This document shows positions 9,402 through 18,441 of a stretch of 64,000 bases of DNA, piece after piece. The position numbers and the translations under genes are program-made. The DNA is from Verrucosispora sp. NA02020 (GTDB lineage: Bacteria > Actinomycetota > Actinomycetes > Mycobacteriales > Micromonosporaceae): positions 2,480,001 to 2,544,000 of the forward strand of contig NZ_CP054923.1 in NCBI RefSeq assembly GCF_013364215.1, in the 5' to 3' direction. A model generated the notes under the pieces. It was not told where the DNA came from. It saw nothing but the letters and a program-made list of their open reading frames with translations, and ran no database searches. How positions within the stretch are numbered: position 1 is the first letter of the stretch; each line of letters starts with the position of its first letter.

Positions 9402-10237
9402 CGGTGGTGGCACGGCGGGCGGCAGTGCTGGGCAAGCCCATCGCCCACTCGCTCTCCCCGGTGATCCACAACGCCGGCTACGCCGCCGCCGGGCTCACCG
9501 GCTGGTCGTACACCCGGATCGAGTGCGCGGCGGCGGAGCTGCCGGACCTGGTCGCCGGGCTGGGCCCGGAGTGGGCCGGGCTGTCGGTGACGATGCCCGG
9601 CAAGGAGGCGGCACTGACCGTCGCCGCCGAGGTCTCGCCGGTCGCCGCCGCCGTCGGCGCGGCCAACACGCTGGTACGCCGCCCCGACGGCACCTGGTAC
9701 GCGGACAACACCGATGTCACCGGCATGGTCGACGTGCTGACGTCCGCAGGCGTACGCGCGAGTGCGTCCGTCACGGTGCTGGGTGCCGGTGGCACGGCGC
9801 GGGCGGCGCTGGCGGCGGCGGCCCGACTCGGCGCGACCGGCGTGACCGTGGTGGCCCGCCGCCCGGTGGCCGTCGACGAGTTGGCGCCCGTGGCGACCGC
9901 GCTGGGCCTGACGCTGACCGCCGCTTCCTGGGCGGACGCGGCGGAGCTGACCGACGTCGACCTGCTGATCTCCACGGTGCCGAAGGGCGCCGCCGACGAG
10001 CTGGCCGATGTGGTGCGCTGGCGTCCCGGCACGGTGCTCTTCGACGCCATCTACGACCCGTGGCCGACCCCGCTGGCCGCGTCGGCCGCTGCCGCCGGCT
10101 GCCCGGTCGTCTCCGGCCTGGACCTGTTGCTGGCCCAGGCCGTCGGCCAGTTCGAACAGTTCACCGGCGTTCCCGCCCCCCGCGCCGCAATGGCCACCGC
10201 ACTGACCGCCGCTCGGGTCGCTGCTCAGGTCGACTGA
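9398..10237 (+). CDS. aroE: Shikimate dehydrogenase
   Basis: AroE reduces 3-dehydroshikimate to shikimate with NADPH. The 279-residue protein starts at GTG 9398, inside the mltG stop (GTGA). It shows the substrate motif GKPIAHSLSP, the catalytic Lys69 (in MPGKEA) and Asp106 (in NTDVTG), and the nucleotide-binding loop VLGAGGTARAAL. The end has GLDLLLAQAVGQFE, typical of AroE. The remaining aro genes start 14 kb downstream, so the pathway cluster has been split by the block at 10238-24590. Confidence 0.95.
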   Translation: MTVVARRAAVLGKPIAHSLSPVIHNAGYAAAGLTGWSYTRIECAAAELPDLVAGLGPEWAGLSVTMPGKEAALTVAAEVSPVAAAVGAANTLVRRPDGTWYADNTDVTGMVDVLTSAGVRASASVTVLGAGGTARAALAAAARLGATGVTVVARRPVAVDELAPVATALGLTLTAASWADAAELTDVDLLISTVPKGAADELADVVRWRPGTVLFDAIYDPWPTPLAASAAAAGCPVVSGLDLLLAQAVGQFEQFTGVPAPRAAMATALTAARVAAQVD

Positions 10238-10294
10238 CCGCCGTGTGGTCGGCTTGGCCGTCGCGCGCTTACCGCATCTCGGGTCGACTGACCG

Positions 10295-10353
10295 CTCGAT
10301 CCAGGATCGAGTGGCCTTCTTCTGCTCGGGAAGCCACTAAATCCTGGATCGAG
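10295..10353 (+). repeat. Palindromic intergenic element, nested inverted repeat
   Basis: The left arm (10295-10315) and right arm (10333-10353) are inverted copies matching at 19 of 21 positions, with a 17-base centre. The left arm itself contains a 17-base palindrome, CTCGATCCAGGATCGAG. It lies 57 bases after aroE and may act as a transcription stop or be a dispersed repeat. Confidence 0.7.
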
Positions 10354-10568
10354 TGCCTTCGCCGCCTGTGGTCGGGGCGTCCGGGGTGGGGCCGTCCGGG
10401 GTGGCGGCGTGGGGCTGCCCAGGCGAGGAACCGGGTGAAGAGGGTGGCCGGGTCGGGGCCGTCGTGCTGGTCCGCGACACCAAGGACCGGGACGGCGGCA
10501 CCCTGCGGTTCGCGCCGACCGCCTGGCAGTCGTTCGTCGCGCTGGCGAAGCAGGCCGCCCCGAACTGA
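10353..10568 (+). pseudogene. DUF397 remnant
   Basis: The last 38 residues of this 71-codon frame, VVLVRDTKDRDGGTLRF followed by a Pro-Thr-Ala-Trp segment, match the C-terminal half of DUF397, a small actinobacterial domain usually paired with an XRE regulator. The N-terminal half of the domain is missing and is replaced by Gly/Pro-rich sequence that overlaps the palindromic element. No regulator gene lies next to it. It is most likely a truncated relic left at an insertion or deletion junction; expression is doubtful. The rest of 10238-10954 holds a terminator and, close to 10955, an untraced promoter region. Confidence 0.55.
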
Positions 10569-10587
10569 GCCGCACGTGCGGCACCGA

Positions 10588-10612
10588 AGGCCCCCGACCA
10601 CGTCGGGGGCCT
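10588..10612 (+). terminator. Hairpin terminator
   Basis: A perfect 11-bp stem closes a CAC loop at 10599-10601 (GGCCCCCGAC paired with GTCGGGGGCC plus an A:T pair). It lies 20 bases after the DUF397 remnant. Confidence 0.75.
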
Positions 10613-10954
10613 CCGTCGTGCCCGTGCCGCTGAGTGCGCCCGTACCGCTGGGTCGCGGCATCGCCCGGCGCGGACTTGCGTATCGGTCGTCACTGGGGTA
10701 GATCATCGATCCCGGCCCGGATGCGACGCCGCTCGGCGCTGAGATGTGGTCCCCGCTGCGGCGCTGACCTGCGGATCGGCCGGTGCTGAGTCGCCAGACT
10801 GCCGGTACGCTGCCGCAGCTCCGACCGGGCGCGGTGTCGCAGCGTCGGCTTAGGCGAACTTTAAGACGCGCTTAGGTTCCCCGGTCATTCACACGCTCTG
10901 TTGTGTACGCCGATACGCTCCACAGCGTTATCGCCGAATTCACAAGGAGTCTGA

Positions 10955-12664
10955 GTGACCAGGCGCGGACTGCACCGCCTCATCCGGCATCAGGGCCCCC
11001 GGCGCAAGGCCGTGGTGCTCGGTGTCCTCGGCACCACGGTCGTACTCGGCATCGGCGCGACCATGGTGCCCCTGATCGCCGACGACGACCTCTCCATACC
11101 GGTGGTGTTCGACACCACCGCCACGAGCGTTCCGCAGGACGGCGACAACAGCGTCAAGACGACGTTGGCCACCTGCGCCGCCCCGTGTGACGGCAACCCC
11201 CGTGGGGACCGGCAGGCGGTCCTCGCCTTCTCGGTGACCTCACTTCCCGCGAACGCGACGAACATCCGGGCGACGTTGCGGGTGCACTCCTGGCAGGCGT
11301 TCGACGCGGCGGTGACCGCGCACGACTCCGGGCTCGACGCCCGGGCCGCCCGGCCGGCTCCCGGTCAGGTCGGTGCCGCCCTGGACGCGGTGTCCGGCGT
11401 CGGCAAGGGCTTCAACGAGTGGGACGTCTCCAAACTGGTGACCGGCAACGGCACCTGGACGGTGTCGCTGGCACAGGCCGGGCTGGGCAGCCGGATCTAC
11501 TGGGCGTCGGGGGAGAACCGCAACCCGGACGTCCGTCCCCGCCTGGTGTTGCGCTACGACGCGGGTACGCGTCCGGCACCCGCCCCGTCCAGCGTCTCGC
11601 CGACGCCCTCGGCCGCGTTGCCGACCCGTCCACCCGCCTCGCCGACCGTGTCGCCGAGCGTGAGCCCGAGCCCGGCCCGGCCCAGCCCGACGCCGACCAA
11701 GCCACCGGCGGACCCCGGTGCGTGCGGTCAGGTGTCGGCGAAGCTGGTGCCGTCCTGCGGTGCCTGGTGGGGGATGTACTCACCCTCCGGGGCGGGCAGC
11801 GGATGGGACCACGGTAAGGCGATCACCGACGTGGAGAAGCAGGTCGGGCGGACGTTCGACATCGTGCACCGCTACCACGACTTCTCCAACAGCGGCAGCA
11901 ACGGTGCCTTCCCCGACGCGTACCAGCAGCAGCAGATGCGCGAGGGTCGGCTGATGTTCTTCGCCTGGGAGAGCCGGGTCTTCTCGTCCGGCACGGTGCT
12001 CACCTGGCGGGACGTCTACAGCGGCCGGTACGACCAGACGATCGACGACGTGGCCGGCCGGATCAAGGCGGCCGGGGTGCCGGTGTTCATGGGCTTCGAC
12101 CACGAGCCGGAGGACGAGCCGGAGAAGGGCAGCGACGCCGAGTTCGTCCGTGCCTGGCGGTACGTGCACGACCGGTTCGCCGCGGCGCAGGTCCGTAACG
12201 CGGTGTGGGTCTGGACGATGATGGGCTGGTCCGGCCACTACAACCGGTACGCCGGCCTGTACCCGGGTGACGCCTACGTCGACTGGGTGGCCTGGGATCC
12301 GTACAACTTCCACGTCTGCAACGGCAGTACGACCTGGAAGAGCCCGAGCACCACGATCGGTTCGTTCTACCGCTGGTTGGACGACACCGGGATCGGCAAG
12401 GGCAAGCCCCGGATGCTGGCCGAGTTCGGCACGAACTTCGACAGCGCCGACCCGAACGCCAAGCGGCGGTGGTTCGAGGAATTCCCGGCGGCGCTGAAGG
12501 CGCATCCGAAAATCAAGGCGGCGATCTACTTCAACTCTCCGGGGATGACGAAGACGACGAACGTCTGCAACATGACAATGAACCAGGACCCCAGCGCGGT
12601 GGCCGGATTCGCCGCCGCCGGACGCGACAGTTACCTTCGGCAACCCACCGGAGGCAGCCGCTGA
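10955..12664 (+). CDS. Secreted GH26-like glycoside hydrolase with N-terminal beta-sandwich domain
   Basis: The 569-residue protein has a basic N-terminus and a hydrophobic export segment (about residues 20-43). A DNRLRE/CBM-like beta-sandwich follows (about 47-205, DNSVKTTLATC ... PRLVLRYD), then a Ser/Pro/Thr linker (205-250) and a TIM-barrel domain resembling GH26 beta-mannanases. The candidate acid/base is Glu384 in FDHEPEDE and the candidate nucleophile is Glu490 in LAEFGTN, a spacing compatible with clan A enzymes. GTG 10955 has AAGGAG five bases upstream. It probably acts on an extracellular glycan; the neighbouring polysaccharide operon makes self-produced polymer a possible substrate, but this is inference. 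Confidence 0.8.
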   Translation: MTRRGLHRLIRHQGPRRKAVVLGVLGTTVVLGIGATMVPLIADDDLSIPVVFDTTATSVPQDGDNSVKTTLATCAAPCDGNPRGDRQAVLAFSVTSLPANATNIRATLRVHSWQAFDAAVTAHDSGLDARAARPAPGQVGAALDAVSGVGKGFNEWDVSKLVTGNGTWTVSLAQAGLGSRIYWASGENRNPDVRPRLVLRYDAGTRPAPAPSSVSPTPSAALPTRPPASPTVSPSVSPSPARPSPTPTKPPADPGACGQVSAKLVPSCGAWWGMYSPSGAGSGWDHGKAITDVEKQVGRTFDIVHRYHDFSNSGSNGAFPDAYQQQQMREGRLMFFAWESRVFSSGTVLTWRDVYSGRYDQTIDDVAGRIKAAGVPVFMGFDHEPEDEPEKGSDAEFVRAWRYVHDRFAAAQVRNAVWVWTMMGWSGHYNRYAGLYPGDAYVDWVAWDPYNFHVCNGSTTWKSPSTTIGSFYRWLDDTGIGKGKPRMLAEFGTNFDSADPNAKRRWFEEFPAALKAHPKIKAAIYFNSPGMTKTTNVCNMTMNQDPSAVAGFAAAGRDSYLRQPTGGSR

Positions 12665-12675
12665 CCTGAGGTAAC

Positions 12676-12728
12676 CCGCGGGCGGTCCGGTGCCGAAGAG
12701 GTGCTGTCCGACATGCGACCGCCCGCGG
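12676..12728 (+). terminator. Hairpin after the GH26-like gene
   Basis: A perfect 12-bp inverted repeat, CCGCGGGCGGTC (12676-12687) with GACCGCCCGCGG (12717-12728), has a 29-base loop. It lies 12 bases after the stop codon. Confidence 0.6.
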
Positions 12729-12835
12729 TGTTGTCTGCAACTGGATGAACTGACCGCCCAATCGGCGGATGTCGCCTCCGGGGCGAACGGGAGAAGCTAC
12801 GCAACGCACATTCCCGTCCACCCTGGAGGCGCAGC

Positions 12836-14830
12836 GTGCCCATAATCTCCTTCCCGTGGCGGAACACCCGCCGAAAGCGCGTACGGGCAGGGGCTGTCGC
12901 ATTAGCAACCGTCGCGGCCGTCCTGGCCGTGCCCAGCGCGACATCCGCCGCCGTGGTGCCGGTTCCCGAACCGGCGACTCTGGTGTCCGCGAACCCCGCC
13001 GACGAGACCCCGCACGCGCGGGACGGTGAGGCCCGTGCCTTCGCACAGGTCGGCAACACGGTGTTCGTGGGAGGAAGCTTCACCCAGATCCGGCAGACCG
13101 TCAGTACGCCGTGGATCACCCAGCGTTATCTCTTCGCCTACGACCGGACCACCGGGACGATCTCCACCGCCTTCCTGCCGGTGCTCGACGGGGCGGTCAA
13201 CTCGCTCATCGCCGGTCCCGGCGGGACGCTGATCGTCGGCGGCGTCTTCAAGAACGTCAACGGGGTGGCCCGCCGCAACCTGGTGGCGCTCGACCCCTCC
13301 ACCGGCATGATCATCGACAGCTGGGTGGGCCGGTCCGACGGTGGCACCGTGCGCGACCTGGTGCTGCACGGCAACTGGCTCTACGTGGCCGGCGCGTTCA
13401 ACTGGCTCAACGGCACGGCGCACGCCGGGCTCGGGCGGCTGAACGCGACCACCGGTGCGATCGACCCGACCTTCAACATCAACACCTCGGTCGGTCGACA
13501 CGACACGAGCATGTACGCGTGGGCCATCGACGTGTCGCCGGACGGCAACACGCTCGTGGTCGGCGGCAACTTCATGTTCGTCAACGACCTGCCGCGCAAC
13601 CAGATCGCGCTGATCGACCTGACCGGTACGCCGAGCGTGATCGACTGGAGCAGCGAACGGTTCGTGGCGCCGTGCGCGGCACCCACCACCTTCGTGCACT
13701 ACGTCCAGGATGTGCGTTTCGGTGGTGACGGCAGCTGGTTCGTCGTCGGCACCAACGGCGGCGCGGGCTGGCCGTCGGCGTACTGCGACGTGCTGGTGCG
13801 CTTCGAGACCGCCGCCCGGGGCAGCGGTCAGAACGCCACCTGGGCCAACTTCACGGGCAACGACACCATCACCTCGGTCGAGGTGGCCGACAACATCATC
13901 TACCTCGGCGGGCACTTCCGCTGGTTGAACAACCCGAACGCCAGCGACAAGGCGGGCAACGGCGCGATCGACCGGCTCGGCATCGGCGCGGTCAACTCGG
14001 CCACCGGCATGCCGGTGAACTGGAACCCGCGTCGCAGCGGCGGCTCGGCCCTGCCCTCGGGCGCCAGCTCGTGGGGCTCGACCGTGCCGGTCCTCTGGCG
14101 GGGTCCGGACGGCCTGTACTTCGGGCACAACTCCGACGGCATGGGCAACGAGTACCACGGCCGGCTGGGCATGTTCCCGGTCAGCGGTGGACGCACCATC
14201 ACTCCGCGCAACCCTCCGACGGCCGCCAGCGGTCACCTCTACCTGAACGTCGGTAGCGGTTCGGTGGCGAAGGTGCCGTTCGACGGCAGCACCCTCGGCA
14301 CCGCCACCACGGTGAGCCAGGCCAACTACACCGGTGCCGGGGCGACCTGGCGGGTGGACGACCGGATCTACTGGTCGCGGCTGGTCTCCGGTTCGCCGAC
14401 CGGCAGTCGGATCGACATCTCGATGTTCAACGGCACCACCATCGGTGTGCCGTGGGAGGCGTCCGGCTACAACGACTGGTTCAACCCGGCGCAGCTGAAC
14501 GGGGCGTTCTTCCTCGACGGGCGGCTCTACTACACCCGGACCGGGACGAACAACCTGTATTACCGGTTCTTCGAGATCGACGGCAACTACCTGGGTGCCA
14601 CCGAGTTCACGGTGCCGACCACGGGCATCACCTGGTCGTCCGTACGCGGCATGGCCTGGGTGAACGGGAAGATCGTCTACGGGGCGACCGACGGGTCGCT
14701 GCGCAGCGTGCCCTTCGACCCGACCCTGGCCCCCGCTGCGGCGGCCACCGGTGCCGAGGCTACGGTGATCGCCACCGCTACCACGGAGCTCACCTGGTCG
14801 ACGTCGTCGATGTTCTTCTCCGTGCAGTAG
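12836..14830 (+). CDS. Secreted beta-propeller protein with delta-60-like repeats
   Basis: The 664-residue protein has an N-terminal signal peptide (basic start, then AVALATVAAVLAVPSATSAA). The mature part is built from repeats of the type (V/I)xVGGxF..VNG..R..L..LD..TG, for example TVFVGGSFTQI, LIVGGVFKNVNGVARRNL, LVVGGNFMFVND and IIYLGGHFRWLNN. Such repeats form propeller blades and occur in actinobacterial surface proteins. No catalytic residues are recognisable. GTG 12836 has GGAGG six bases upstream. It lies between the glycosidase and the polysaccharide operon, so a cell-surface or glycan-binding role is plausible but unproven. Confidence 0.75.
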   Translation: MPIISFPWRNTRRKRVRAGAVALATVAAVLAVPSATSAAVVPVPEPATLVSANPADETPHARDGEARAFAQVGNTVFVGGSFTQIRQTVSTPWITQRYLFAYDRTTGTISTAFLPVLDGAVNSLIAGPGGTLIVGGVFKNVNGVARRNLVALDPSTGMIIDSWVGRSDGGTVRDLVLHGNWLYVAGAFNWLNGTAHAGLGRLNATTGAIDPTFNINTSVGRHDTSMYAWAIDVSPDGNTLVVGGNFMFVNDLPRNQIALIDLTGTPSVIDWSSERFVAPCAAPTTFVHYVQDVRFGGDGSWFVVGTNGGAGWPSAYCDVLVRFETAARGSGQNATWANFTGNDTITSVEVADNIIYLGGHFRWLNNPNASDKAGNGAIDRLGIGAVNSATGMPVNWNPRRSGGSALPSGASSWGSTVPVLWRGPDGLYFGHNSDGMGNEYHGRLGMFPVSGGRTITPRNPPTAASGHLYLNVGSGSVAKVPFDGSTLGTATTVSQANYTGAGATWRVDDRIYWSRLVSGSPTGSRIDISMFNGTTIGVPWEASGYNDWFNPAQLNGAFFLDGRLYYTRTGTNNLYYRFFEIDGNYLGATEFTVPTTGITWSSVRGMAWVNGKIVYGATDGSLRSVPFDPTLAPAAAATGAEATVIATATTELTWSTSSMFFSVQ

Positions 14831-14872
14831 CGTTCACTGTTCGTAATGTAACCTCGGTAAATTGTTCATGTT

Positions 14873-14903
14873 GGGCCGGCGGCGGATCCACCGTCGCCGG
14901 CCC
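14873..14903 (+). terminator. GC-rich hairpin between the propeller gene and the polysaccharide operon
   Basis: A 9-bp perfect stem, GGGCCGGCG (14873-14881) with CGCCGGCCC (14895-14903), lies after an AT-richer stretch at 14838-14872 that could hold the operon promoter. If that promoter is real, the hairpin lies in the operon's leader instead of ending the upstream gene. Confidence 0.5.
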
Positions 14904-14923
14904 ACGGAACGTGGGGAGGACCG

Positions 14924-15466
14924 TTGACCGGCATCCGGCGTGGATTCGTGGTGCGCATGGTCTTCGCGATCAAGCGTCGCTGGTACGCCCTGCGCTATCC
15001 GCGCCTGACCCTCGGGCGGGACGTCGAGATCCGGGGACGGATTCGGCTGCGGCGCGGGGTCCGCGTGACCATCGGTGACCGGACCAGGGTGAACAAGCTG
15101 GTCCGTTTCGCCGGTCCGGGCGAGGTGCGCGTCGGGGCCGACTGCCTGCTCAACGCGACATGGGTGGGCACGTGGACGTCGGTGACGATCGGGAATCGGT
15201 GCCTGTTGTCCGACTGCGAGTTGCTGGACAATGACTTCCACAACCTGCCACCGGCTCAGCGGCACGATCCGCCCACCCCGGCCACGCGTGCGCCCATCAC
15301 GGTCGAGGACAACGTCTGGATCGGCGCGCACGCGCTGGTCATGAAGGGTGTACGGATCGGCCGGGACAGCGTGGTGGGGGCTGCGACCGTGGTGCGGACG
15401 GACGTGCCGCCCGGAGTCGTGGTCATCGGCAACCCACAACAAACGGTGAAGAAGTTCAATGACTGA
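14924..15466 (+). CDS. Left-handed beta-helix acyltransferase (WcaF/Maa type)
   Basis: The 180-residue protein shows hexapeptide repeats of the LbetaH acetyltransferase family: VEIRGRIRLRRGVRVTIGD, then the C-terminal VEDNVWIGAHALVMKGVRIG and SVVGAATVVRTDVPPGVVVI. It probably O-acetylates a sugar of the polysaccharide made by the following genes. The TTG start at 14924 is backed by GGGGAGGA just upstream, although ATG 14957 cannot be excluded. The stop overlaps the next start by eight bases. This looks like the first gene of the operon. Confidence 0.85.
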   Translation: MTGIRRGFVVRMVFAIKRRWYALRYPRLTLGRDVEIRGRIRLRRGVRVTIGDRTRVNKLVRFAGPGEVRVGADCLLNATWVGTWTSVTIGNRCLLSDCELLDNDFHNLPPAQRHDPPTPATRAPITVEDNVWIGAHALVMKGVRIGRDSVVGAATVVRTDVPPGVVVIGNPQQTVKKFND

Positions 15467-17084
15467 TGCCGCTCCGAGCCCCTGGGCCAACGACGGTGCG
15501 AACGCCGAGTCGTCGCCCCGCTCCGTCACCATCAGCGACGTGCTGCGCGTGCCGCTGCACCGGATCCGGCAGGTCGGCGCGGTCGCCGCGCTCGGGCTGC
15601 TGGCCGCCGCGGGCTACGCGTTCCTGGCCCCGTCGGCGGTGAGCGCAAACGCGGTGGTGGCGGTCCGTCCGGTGGTCACCGACGCGTTCACGCCCAGCGG
15701 CGCCAACGCCGACCGCGCGGTGAACATGAACGTGGAGAGCCGCATCGCCACCGGCACCGAGGTGGTCGGGAAGCTGGCCGACGAGTTCGGCTCGGACCAG
15801 CGTTCGGTCCGCGACGCCCTCGAGGTCGAGGTGCCCACCGGTGGGCAGATCCTGCGCTTCGTCTACCAGGCCCGCAGCGCCGACGACGCGGTGCTCGGTG
15901 CCAACCTCGCCGCGGAGAGCTACCTGAACGTCCGGCGGGCCATGTACGAGCGGCAGCGCGAGGAGATGCTCCGCTCGTACGACGAGAGCATCGAGAAGGT
16001 CGCCACCCAGCAGGCGGCGGCGCAGCGACGGGTGAACAACTCCCGGGACACCGCCGCCAGCAACGTGGCCGTCGCCGAGCTGAGCGCGATCAACAACCAG
16101 CTCACCCAGCTCAACTCCGCCCGCACCGAGATCGCCGCCGTCGACGTGAACCCGGGGTGGGTCACCCAGTCCGCCGAGCGGGCGCTGACCTCGGCGGCCG
16201 GCAACGCACCCATGCTGATGGCCGCCGGGCTGCTCGGTGGTGCCCTGATCGGTCTGGTGCTCGCGTTCGCCTGGGAGTCCTTCGACCGGCGGGTGCGGAC
16301 CGTCGTCGACGCCAAGGACAACACCGGTCTGCCGCTGCTGGGCACCATCCGGTACACCGGCCTGCGCGGGCGGGCCGTCGACGCGGACGTGCGCTACGTC
16401 GCGATGGCCATCGCCGAGCGGGTACGCCATCCGGCCCGGGTCGCCGTGGTCACCGCCCGGGAGGACGCCAGCGCGATCACCGCCGGGCTGGCCGTGGCGC
16501 TGGCGGTGGCCGGTCGCGAGGTGTTCGTCGCCGACGACAGCGGCCGGATCGACCGGCTGCGCGCCGCCGTGCAGGCCGACCGGGACCGGCTGCCGCCCAG
16601 CATCGACCCGAGCCGGCCCACCGTGCCCAAGCCGCGCACCGCACCGGCCCGGCCGGTCAGCATGGAGGGGCCGGACGACTCGCCCACCGAGATCATCCGC
16701 CGTCCCTCGCCGCACCCGCCGGGTGCGCGTCCCTCGACCGACCCGGAGGCGACGATCACGATTCCCCGGGTCACCTCCGCCAAGGCCAGCGTCACCCCGG
16801 TCGTCAACGGTCAGGTGAGCACCGGTGACCAGGTGACCGTGGGCGCCGGCAGTGTCCGGTTCGGCACCTGGCGTCAGGGTGCGGACCAGCGTCTGGTGCT
16901 CTACAACGCCCCGCCGGCCGAGGCCGACGAGCGGGGTGTGGCCGTGGCCCGGCAGGGCACCGCGGTGGTGGTGGTCGAGCGGGACCGGACCAGGCAGACC
17001 GATTTGCGTCGGCTCGCCGAGCGACTGCGGGCGGCCGGGGTGAATCCGCTCGGCTTCGTGCTCTCGCGCAGCGGCCGAGGCTGA
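15459..17084 (+). CDS. Wzz/chain-length-determinant protein with degenerate tyrosine-kinase-like domain
   Basis: The 541-residue protein has two transmembrane helices (about residues 39-58 and 250-272) flanking an extracytoplasmic helical region. That is the layout of polysaccharide co-polymerases that set chain length. The cytoplasmic C-terminal part resembles the BY-kinase/CpsD ATPase fold (VAVVTAREDASAITAGLAVA, then GREVFVADDSG). It lacks the Walker A GxxGxGK(S/T) sequence, has a Pro-rich insert at about 390-450, and shows no Tyr-rich tail. It therefore probably does not bind or hydrolyse ATP as canonical members do. It overlaps the acyltransferase upstream and is followed within five bases by the polymerase gene. 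Confidence 0.82.
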   Translation: MTDAAPSPWANDGANAESSPRSVTISDVLRVPLHRIRQVGAVAALGLLAAAGYAFLAPSAVSANAVVAVRPVVTDAFTPSGANADRAVNMNVESRIATGTEVVGKLADEFGSDQRSVRDALEVEVPTGGQILRFVYQARSADDAVLGANLAAESYLNVRRAMYERQREEMLRSYDESIEKVATQQAAAQRRVNNSRDTAASNVAVAELSAINNQLTQLNSARTEIAAVDVNPGWVTQSAERALTSAAGNAPMLMAAGLLGGALIGLVLAFAWESFDRRVRTVVDAKDNTGLPLLGTIRYTGLRGRAVDADVRYVAMAIAERVRHPARVAVVTAREDASAITAGLAVALAVAGREVFVADDSGRIDRLRAAVQADRDRLPPSIDPSRPTVPKPRTAPARPVSMEGPDDSPTEIIRRPSPHPPGARPSTDPEATITIPRVTSAKASVTPVVNGQVSTGDQVTVGAGSVRFGTWRQGADQRLVLYNAPPAEADERGVAVARQGTAVVVVERDRTRQTDLRRLAERLRAAGVNPLGFVLSRSGRG

Positions 17085-17088
17085 GGCG

Positions 17089-18441
17089 GTGCCGGTGATC
17101 CAGGCACCGCCGGCCACCGAGCCGGCGCCGCCGGCAGCCGCCGACACCCCGTCGGTCCTCGCCCCGCCACCACGGCTGCCGCTGTGGCCGCTGATCGCCA
17201 TGTTCGGGCTGGTGCCGATCTGGTGGCTAGCCGGATTCTTCTATCTCGGCTGGCCGCTGCTGGGCGCGTTGCTGTTCGTGCTGCTGGTCACCCGAGGGCG
17301 GGTGCCGTTGCCGCCGGCCACCGGGATCTGGCTGCTGTTCCTGGCCATCGTGCTGGTCAGCGTCACCCAGTTGCAGTCGCCGGTGTCGTTGCTGACCTTC
17401 GCCCTGCGGCTGGGCTTCTACCTCACCGCGGTGGTGGTCGGCGTCTACGTCTACGCGGTCGCCCGGGAACGCCCCGACCAGACCGCCGTCCTGGTGCCGC
17501 TCTGCGCGTTCTGGTTCGGGCTGGTCGTGCTGGGCTGGCTGGGTGTGATGGTGCCGAGGTTCGAGATGACCACGCCGGTCGAGGTGCTGCTGCCGGGCGG
17601 GGTGTCCGGCACCCCGTTCATCAACGACATGGTGCACCTGGCCACCGCCGAGTACAGCGCCCGGTCGTTGAACCCGATCTTCCGGCCGGCGGCACCCTTC
17701 GCGTACACCAACAACTACGGCAGCGCGTACGCGATCACGCTGCCCTGCGTGGTCGCCTTCACGATGCTGCGCCGACGGGGGCTGCTGCGCTGGGCGCTGC
17801 TCGCCTCGCTGCCGCTGTCGCTGGTGCCGGCCTTCCTCACGCTCAACCGCGCGATGTTCCTCAGCCTCGGCGCCGGCCTGGCCGTGCTCGGCCTGCGCGC
17901 CGCGTTGCGCGGCAACGTCCGGGTGGCGGCCTCGATCGTCGGCGTGGTGCTGGTCGGTGGCCTGGTCACGCTCTTCATCCCGGTGACCGAGTTGATCGGG
18001 AACCGGGTCGAGTCCAGCGACACCAACACCGACCGGTTCTCGCTCTACTCGGAGGTGTTGCGCCGGGTGGGCGACTCACCGTGGCTGGGCTACGGCGCCC
18101 CGGTGAACGTCGACACCGTCTCCGCCGACGCGCCGATCGGCACCCAGGGCCAGCTCTGGATGGTGCTGTTCAGTCACGGCGTACCCGCGCTGCTCTGCTT
18201 CCTCGCCTGGTTCGTCGTCGCCGCGTTCGTCTGTGCCCGCGCCACCTCGGCAGCCGGGCAGTGGCTCTCCATCGTCCCGGTGGTCTGCCTGGTGCAGGTG
18301 CCGTTCTACGGGATGGCCAACCAGAACCTCGCCGTCGCCTTCTTCGCGGTCGGCTTCGCGATGGCGCTCACCGAACGGGAGGTGCACCGCGCGGACAGGC
18401 GGTCCCGACCACGACCACGACCGGCGGTGCGACCGACATGA
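17089..18441 (+). CDS. O-antigen ligase/polymerase-like membrane protein
   Basis: The 450-residue protein has about ten to twelve hydrophobic segments. A large loop contains NTDRFSLYSEVLRRVGDSPW and GYGAP, the signature region of the O-antigen ligase (Wzy_C) superfamily. It would polymerise repeat units or transfer glycan on the outer face of the membrane. The start is GTG 17089, with a second GTG six bases later as an alternative. It ends with an ATGA overlap with the flippase. Confidence 0.84.
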   Translation: MPVIQAPPATEPAPPAAADTPSVLAPPPRLPLWPLIAMFGLVPIWWLAGFFYLGWPLLGALLFVLLVTRGRVPLPPATGIWLLFLAIVLVSVTQLQSPVSLLTFALRLGFYLTAVVVGVYVYAVARERPDQTAVLVPLCAFWFGLVVLGWLGVMVPRFEMTTPVEVLLPGGVSGTPFINDMVHLATAEYSARSLNPIFRPAAPFAYTNNYGSAYAITLPCVVAFTMLRRRGLLRWALLASLPLSLVPAFLTLNRAMFLSLGAGLAVLGLRAALRGNVRVAASIVGVVLVGGLVTLFIPVTELIGNRVESSDTNTDRFSLYSEVLRRVGDSPWLGYGAPVNVDTVSADAPIGTQGQLWMVLFSHGVPALLCFLAWFVVAAFVCARATSAAGQWLSIVPVVCLVQVPFYGMANQNLAVAFFAVGFAMALTEREVHRADRRSRPRPRPAVRPT

